Shown here piece after piece: positions 60,564 to 64,000 of a DNA stretch of 64,000 nt. A program made the position numbers and the translations under genes. The first letter of the stretch is position 1. The number at the start of each line of letters is the position of its first letter. Under the pieces are notes generated by a model. That model saw nothing but the letters and a program-made list of their open reading frames with translations. It ran no database searches and was not told where the DNA came from. The stretch lies in assembly GCA_949296915.1 (NCBI GenBank), contig CASFPX010000005.1:62001-126000 (forward strand). Reading direction: 5' to 3'. Origin of the DNA: Onthovicinus sp900555545. Its GTDB lineage: Bacteria > Bacillota > Clostridia > Oscillospirales > Acutalibacteraceae.

Positions 60564-61211
60564 ATGAGATACGTCTGCACCATCTGCGGGTACGTCTATG
60601 ATGAGGCGCAGGAAAAGATCCCCTTTGCCGATCTACCAGAATCGTGGACCTGCCCGGCCTGTGGCGCGCCCAAAGCCCTGTTTGAGCCGGAGGAAAGCCA
60701 AGCGGACGCCCCTGCGATATCCACCGCGCCCGCTCAGCCGGAGGGGAATATCCAGCAGCTCTCCGCCGGGGAGTTGTCCGCCCTGTGCTCCAACCTGGCA
60801 CGCGGCTGTGAGAAGCAGTACCAGGAGGAGGCTGCCGCGCTGTTCCGTGAGATTGCCGATTACTTTGCCTCCGTGGCGCCAGCGGTACCTGAGGCCGATC
60901 TGGCGTATCTGGCCGCACTGATCCAGGAGGATCTGGAGCGCCGCTATCCAGCCCTGACGGAGGCTGCTGTGGCCGAACAGGACCGTGGCACCCGGCGCGT
61001 GTCCGTCTGGGGGCAGAAGGTGACTACCATCCTCAAGGCCCACCTACAGCGCTACCAGCAGGAGGGCGACGCGCTGCTGGCAAACACACAGGTGTGGGTC
61101 TGCTCAGTGTGCGGATTCATCTACATTGGCGACACGCCGCCGGAGCGCTGCCCCGTGTGCAAGGTGCCAGACTGGAAATTTGACAAAATTGAGGGGAGGA
61201 CTTTTGCATGA
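60564..61211 (+). CDS. Double-rubredoxin protein with central helical domain
   Basis: 215 residues. N-terminal rubredoxin domain with Cys5, Cys8, Cys30 and Cys33 (CTICGYVY...CPACGAPK); a helical middle (about 65-170) without clear rubrerythrin diiron Glu/His motifs; C-terminal short rubredoxin-like domain with Cys180, Cys183, Cys196 and Cys199 (CSVCGFIYIGDTPPERCPVC), the spelling found at the end of rubrerythrins. It should bind two iron atoms and pass single electrons. Probably soluble. The ATG at 60564 follows GGGAGGA. Its stop overlaps the ferredoxin start (ATGA), making that protein a likely partner. Confidence 0.85.
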   Translation: MRYVCTICGYVYDEAQEKIPFADLPESWTCPACGAPKALFEPEESQADAPAISTAPAQPEGNIQQLSAGELSALCSNLARGCEKQYQEEAAALFREIADYFASVAPAVPEADLAYLAALIQEDLERRYPALTEAAVAEQDRGTRRVSVWGQKVTTILKAHLQRYQQEGDALLANTQVWVCSVCGFIYIGDTPPERCPVCKVPDWKFDKIEGRTFA

Positions 61212-61711
61212 GAACACAGATCGCCGTACGAAACCTGCGGCTGTGCACCAAGGACTGCCTGTGCCTATATGTCTGCCCGGTGGGGGCGACGGACACAGAG
61301 AACAGCGTCATCGACACCAACAAGTGCCTGGGCTGCGGCACCTGCGCCGCAGCGTGCCCCAGCGGAGCGATCTCCATGGTGCCGGTCGAATACCCTCCCC
61401 AACAGAAAAAGAGCGCGCGTGTCGCCGCTGCGGCCAATGAGCTGATCCGGAACAAGGCGATTGAGGAAAAAACGGCACTCCAGCTGGCAGAGTCGGCCGA
61501 AAGCGACGGGCTGTACCGGCTGATGACCGCCGTAGCCAAGGCCTCCCGCCTGATCAATGAGGATTTGCTGCGAGAGTCGGGCTATATGCTCCCGCAGAGC
61601 GGAAACGCCCATGCGCTGTTACAGGCGTGGATCGAAAATCCTCCATCCGCCGCCTTCCCGGTGGAGGCAGTAAAAAAACTGCTGGCAATGATCCCAAACA
61701 ATGACATTTGA
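61208..61711 (+). CDS. 4Fe-4S dicluster-type ferredoxin protein
   Basis: 167 residues. First cysteine set Cys13-x3-Cys17-x1-Cys19-x3-Cys23 (CTKDCLCLYVCPVGA), a non-canonical spacing, and a canonical second set Cys40-x2-Cys43-x2-Cys46-x3-Cys50 (CLGCGTCAAACPSGA). The C-terminal 110 residues are helical and not part of classical ferredoxins. It is coupled to the double-rubredoxin gene by a four-base overlap and followed by a terminator. Confidence 0.88.
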   Translation: MRTQIAVRNLRLCTKDCLCLYVCPVGATDTENSVIDTNKCLGCGTCAAACPSGAISMVPVEYPPQQKKSARVAAAANELIRNKAIEEKTALQLAESAESDGLYRLMTAVAKASRLINEDLLRESGYMLPQSGNAHALLQAWIENPPSAAFPVEAVKKLLAMIPNNDI

Positions 61712-61739
61712 GGAGGCCATCCAGTTCCTTCATACAGGC

Positions 61740-61770
61740 GCCCCGCCCATTTCCGGGCAGGGCTTTTTTG
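61740..61770 (+). terminator. Terminator of the rubredoxin-ferredoxin unit
   Basis: GCCCCGCCC / GGGCAGGGC (one C-A mismatch, 6-base loop) followed by TTTTTTG. Confidence 0.85.
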
Positions 61771-61801
61771 TTTTTCCAAAATTTTTCAAAAAGATTAGAA
61801 T

Positions 61802-61830
61802 TTGACAAATTGAAAATAATTCCTTAAAAT
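61802..61830 (+). promoter_or_regulatory. Promoter of the ABC exporter operon
   Basis: TTGACA, 17 nt, TAAAAT. Predicted start near 61837, about 80 bases before the ATG. Confidence 0.85.
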
Positions 61831-61849
61831 AGATAGAGCCCTATATCCT

Positions 61850-61885
61850 GCGTAAGTCCGGCTGTCCGGACTTATGCTCTTTTTT
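61850..61885 (+). promoter_or_regulatory. Leader terminator (attenuator) before the ABC exporter
   Basis: GCGTAAGTCCGG pairs with CCGGACTTATGC (12 bp, one G-U, 4-base loop) and is followed by TCTTTTTTCTG. It has full intrinsic-terminator form but sits between the promoter and the exporter start. No leader peptide start codon was found before the stem. Read-through would be required for expression. Confidence 0.75.
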
Positions 61886-61917
61886 CTGTTTAAATCAATG
61901 ATGAAAGGAGACGCTCA

Positions 61918-63660
61918 ATGTACAAAGAGTTAATAAAATCGATCCGTGAATTTAAAAAGCCCTCGATCCTCTCCCCAATCTTTGTCACAATTGAAGTTCT
62001 TATGGAGTGTATTATCCCCTTTTATGTGGCGGAACTGGTGAACCAGATCAAGGCGGGATGCGGCATGGACGTAATCATCAAGTACGGCTGCATTCTCATC
62101 GTTATGGCGGGCATCTCCCTGACCGGAGGTGTTCTGGCGGGGACGGCAGCGGCCACCGCATCCAGCGGATTTGCCCGCAACCTGCGCAAGGATATCTTCT
62201 ACAAGGTGCAGAACTACTCGTTTGAAAACATCGACAAGTTCTCCACCCCGTCCCTCGTCACCCGCATGACGACTGACATCACCAACGTTCAGATGGCGTA
62301 CATGATGATTATCCGTATTGCCATCCGTTGCCCGCTGATGTTGGTCTTCTCGTTCGCGATGGCATTTGTGATGGGTGGAAAGATGGCCACGATCTTCCTG
62401 ATCGTCGCACCCATTCTGGGCGTGGGGCTTGGCATTGTGGCATGGAAGGTGATGCCTCTGTTCCGCAGGGTGTTCCGCAAGTACGATGCGCTCAATAATT
62501 CCATTCAGGAAAACGTGCGCGGGATGCGCGTGGTCAAGTCGTTTGTCCGCGAGGAGTATGAGACCGAGAAGTTCAATACAGCGGCCGAGGATGTATGCCG
62601 GGACTTCACCCGTGCGGAAAAAATCCTCGCTATCAATAACCCGCTCATGCAGTTCTGCCTGTACGTGGTGATGGTGTTTGTGCTCTCCTTTGGATCCTAT
62701 ACGATTATCAGTTCGCGTGGACTGGCATTAGATGTCGGACAGTTTTCAGCTCTGTTGACTTACAGCTTCCAGATCCTGAGCAGCCTGATGATGGTCTCCA
62801 TGGTGTTCGTGATGATCACAATGGCCAACGAATCCGTACACCGCATTGTGGAGGTGCTTCAGGAGAAACCGGCCATCACAAGCCCCGAAAAAGCGGTGAC
62901 CGAGGTTAAGGATGGCTCCATCGACTTTGACCATGTAAACTTCAAGTATGCCTCCCGTGCCAATAAGATGGTACTCAGCGATATCGACCTGCACATTCGC
63001 TCTGGCGAGCTGATCGGCATTATCGGCGGGACGGGCTCTTCCAAGTCCTCCCTGATCCAGTTGATCCCCCGCCTGTACGATGCCTCTGAAGGCGACGTAA
63101 AGGTCGGCGGTGTGGACGTACGGGACTACGACCTGGAAGCGCTGCGCGACCAGGTGGCTGTCGTCCTCCAGAAAAACGTCCTCTTTTCCGGTACGATCAA
63201 GGAAAATCTGCGCTGGGGGAATCCAAATGCCACGGACGAGGAAATTGAAGAGGCCTGCAGGCTCTCCCAGGCGGACGAGTTCGTCCAAAAATTCCCCAAG
63301 AAATATGACACTTACATCGAGCAGGGTGGTACCAATGTATCCGGTGGCCAAAAACAGCGCCTGTGTATTGCCCGTGCCCTGCTGAAAAAGCCGAAGATCC
63401 TCATTCTGGACGACTCCACGAGTGCTGTCGATACCAAAACCGACGCATTGATCCGTAAGGCGTTCCGCGAGTTCATCCCCGAGACGACAAAGATCATCAT
63501 CGCTCAGCGCACCTCTTCCGTGGAGGACGCGGACCGTATCATCGTGATGAACAAGGGCCGCATCGACGCCATCGGAACCCACGCCGAACTGCTCAAAAAT
63601 AACGCGATCTACCGCGAAGTGTACACTTCCCAGAACAAGGCAGGTGATCAGGATGCATAA
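61918..63660 (+). CDS. ABC exporter half-transporter (multidrug/lipid type), subunit 1
   Basis: 580 residues. Six membrane helices (about 15-310) and an ATPase domain: Walker A GGTGSSKSS (the usual second Gly is Ser), Q-loop, signature NVSGGQKQRLCIARAL, Walker B ILILDDSTSAVD. Asp rather than Glu follows Walker B, the mark of a degenerate site, as in heterodimeric exporters such as BmrCD/TmrAB. The H-loop reads AQRTSS instead of the usual His. Start: the ATG at 61918 follows AAAGGAG. It overlaps the next gene by 8 bases. Confidence 0.94.
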   Translation: MYKELIKSIREFKKPSILSPIFVTIEVLMECIIPFYVAELVNQIKAGCGMDVIIKYGCILIVMAGISLTGGVLAGTAAATASSGFARNLRKDIFYKVQNYSFENIDKFSTPSLVTRMTTDITNVQMAYMMIIRIAIRCPLMLVFSFAMAFVMGGKMATIFLIVAPILGVGLGIVAWKVMPLFRRVFRKYDALNNSIQENVRGMRVVKSFVREEYETEKFNTAAEDVCRDFTRAEKILAINNPLMQFCLYVVMVFVLSFGSYTIISSRGLALDVGQFSALLTYSFQILSSLMMVSMVFVMITMANESVHRIVEVLQEKPAITSPEKAVTEVKDGSIDFDHVNFKYASRANKMVLSDIDLHIRSGELIGIIGGTGSSKSSLIQLIPRLYDASEGDVKVGGVDVRDYDLEALRDQVAVVLQKNVLFSGTIKENLRWGNPNATDEEIEEACRLSQADEFVQKFPKKYDTYIEQGGTNVSGGQKQRLCIARALLKKPKILILDDSTSAVDTKTDALIRKAFREFIPETTKIIIAQRTSSVEDADRIIVMNKGRIDAIGTHAELLKNNAIYREVYTSQNKAGDQDA

Positions 63661-64000
63661 GAACAAGAAGGTCAAAAAATCCCATACCCTGCTGCGGCTG
63701 TTCAAGCTGCTTTTCCGGTTTTATCCGGTCATGATGCCGCTGGTTATATTCTTCATCATCTTCAGCGCCATTGTCAGCTCGGCACCCTCCCTTTTCATGC
63801 AGAATATCATTGCGCTGGTGGAGTCGAGCTGGCAGGCCGGCGACTGGGGTGCCGTCTCCGGTCAGATTCTGAAGCTGGTCGGGATTCTGGTCATCTTTTA
63901 TGTACTCTCCCTGGCCTCGGCCTTTGCCTTTACGCGGATGATGGCCATCATTACGCAGGGATTTTTAAAGAAGCTGCGCGTGCAGATGTTCGGTGGTATG
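63653..64000 (+). CDS. ABC exporter half-transporter, subunit 2 (3' end outside window)
   Basis: The visible 116 residues start MHKNKKVKKSHTLLRLFK, followed by the first two membrane helices (LVIFFIIFSAIVSSAP; LVGILVIFYVLSLASAFAFT) of an ABC exporter. The ATPase domain lies beyond base 64000. Its overlap with the previous gene and the degenerate ATPase of subunit 1 suggest a heterodimer in which this subunit has the intact catalytic site. The ATG at 63653 follows AGGTGATCAGG. Confidence 0.88.
   Translation, partial: MHKNKKVKKSHTLLRLFKLLFRFYPVMMPLVIFFIIFSAIVSSAPSLFMQNIIALVESSWQAGDWGAVSGQILKLVGILVIFYVLSLASAFAFTRMMAIITQGFLKKLRVQMFGGM

Overview
The window looks like chromosomal DNA from a spore-forming, anaerobic Gram-positive bacterium of the class Clostridia, most likely an Oscillospiraceae-type gut lineage. 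The evidence is the sporulation sigma factor sigG, a SpoIVFA/SpoIVFB-like pair, YtfJ/GerW, DUF2953 and YlmC-type proteins, the tig-clpP-clpX-lon-ysxC order, a biotin-dependent carboxyltransferase trio, rubredoxin/ferredoxin genes and many GTG/TTG starts with strong AGGAGG-type ribosome sites. The species is inferred, not shown. Base composition looks above 50% G+C (not computed). No phage, insertion sequence or CRISPR array was seen, and no gene-free stretch exceeds about 300 bases.

Layout. 1-2300: end of a nuclease-fold lipoprotein, a five-tRNA operon (Val-Asp-Phe-Gly-Cys), a YerC-like regulator and a lipoprotein. 2336-10501: lysA, ysxC, lon, a lone 5S rRNA with its own promoter and terminator, then clpX, clpP and tig, all on the minus strand. 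10605-18287: a metallophosphoesterase and thrC, an APH-family kinase on the plus strand, an M19 dipeptidase, yraN, rnhB, rbgA, two signal peptidases and rplS. 18478-24764: SpoIVFB/SpoIVFA-like pair, cysK, a YgjP-type metalloprotein, and a thiol/redox set (CoA-disulfide reductase-rhodanese, rhodanese, thioredoxin, Crp-family regulator). 24907-34246: an orphan AAA ATPase, tsf and rpsB, a PRC-barrel protein, and on the plus strand a MacB/FtsX-type ABC system with a long coiled coil followed by a C-terminally anchored surface protein. 34293-42562: sigG, a GDPD phosphodiesterase, a radical SAM protein, an ECF S component next to coaX (probably pantothenate), and a trio resembling the 12S, 1.3S and 5S subunits of transcarboxylase.

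42568-57000: a very long co-directional minus-strand series: cdaA-cdaR (c-di-AMP synthesis), a lipoprotein, a two-component system, yqhQ, prmC, a site-2 protease, scpA-scpB, DUF2953, ytfJ, crcB, a D,D-carboxypeptidase, rluB and a small unknown protein. 56101-59042: ispD-ispF, a small membrane protein with an OadB-like motif, and a DUF3343-cysteine desulfurase pair. 59207-64000, plus strand: an AI-2E-type permease, a rubredoxin-helix-rubredoxin protein overlapping a ferredoxin, and a heterodimeric ABC exporter behind a leader containing a terminator; the second exporter gene runs off the window.

Themes: protein quality control, envelope and sporulation functions, thiol/iron-sulfur redox chemistry, and isoprenoid, cofactor and decarboxylation metabolism. 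Least conventional are the divergent carboxyltransferase trio, the double-rubredoxin fusion, the solitary 5S unit, the attenuator-like leader of the ABC exporter, and the c-di-AMP genes running into a two-component system.
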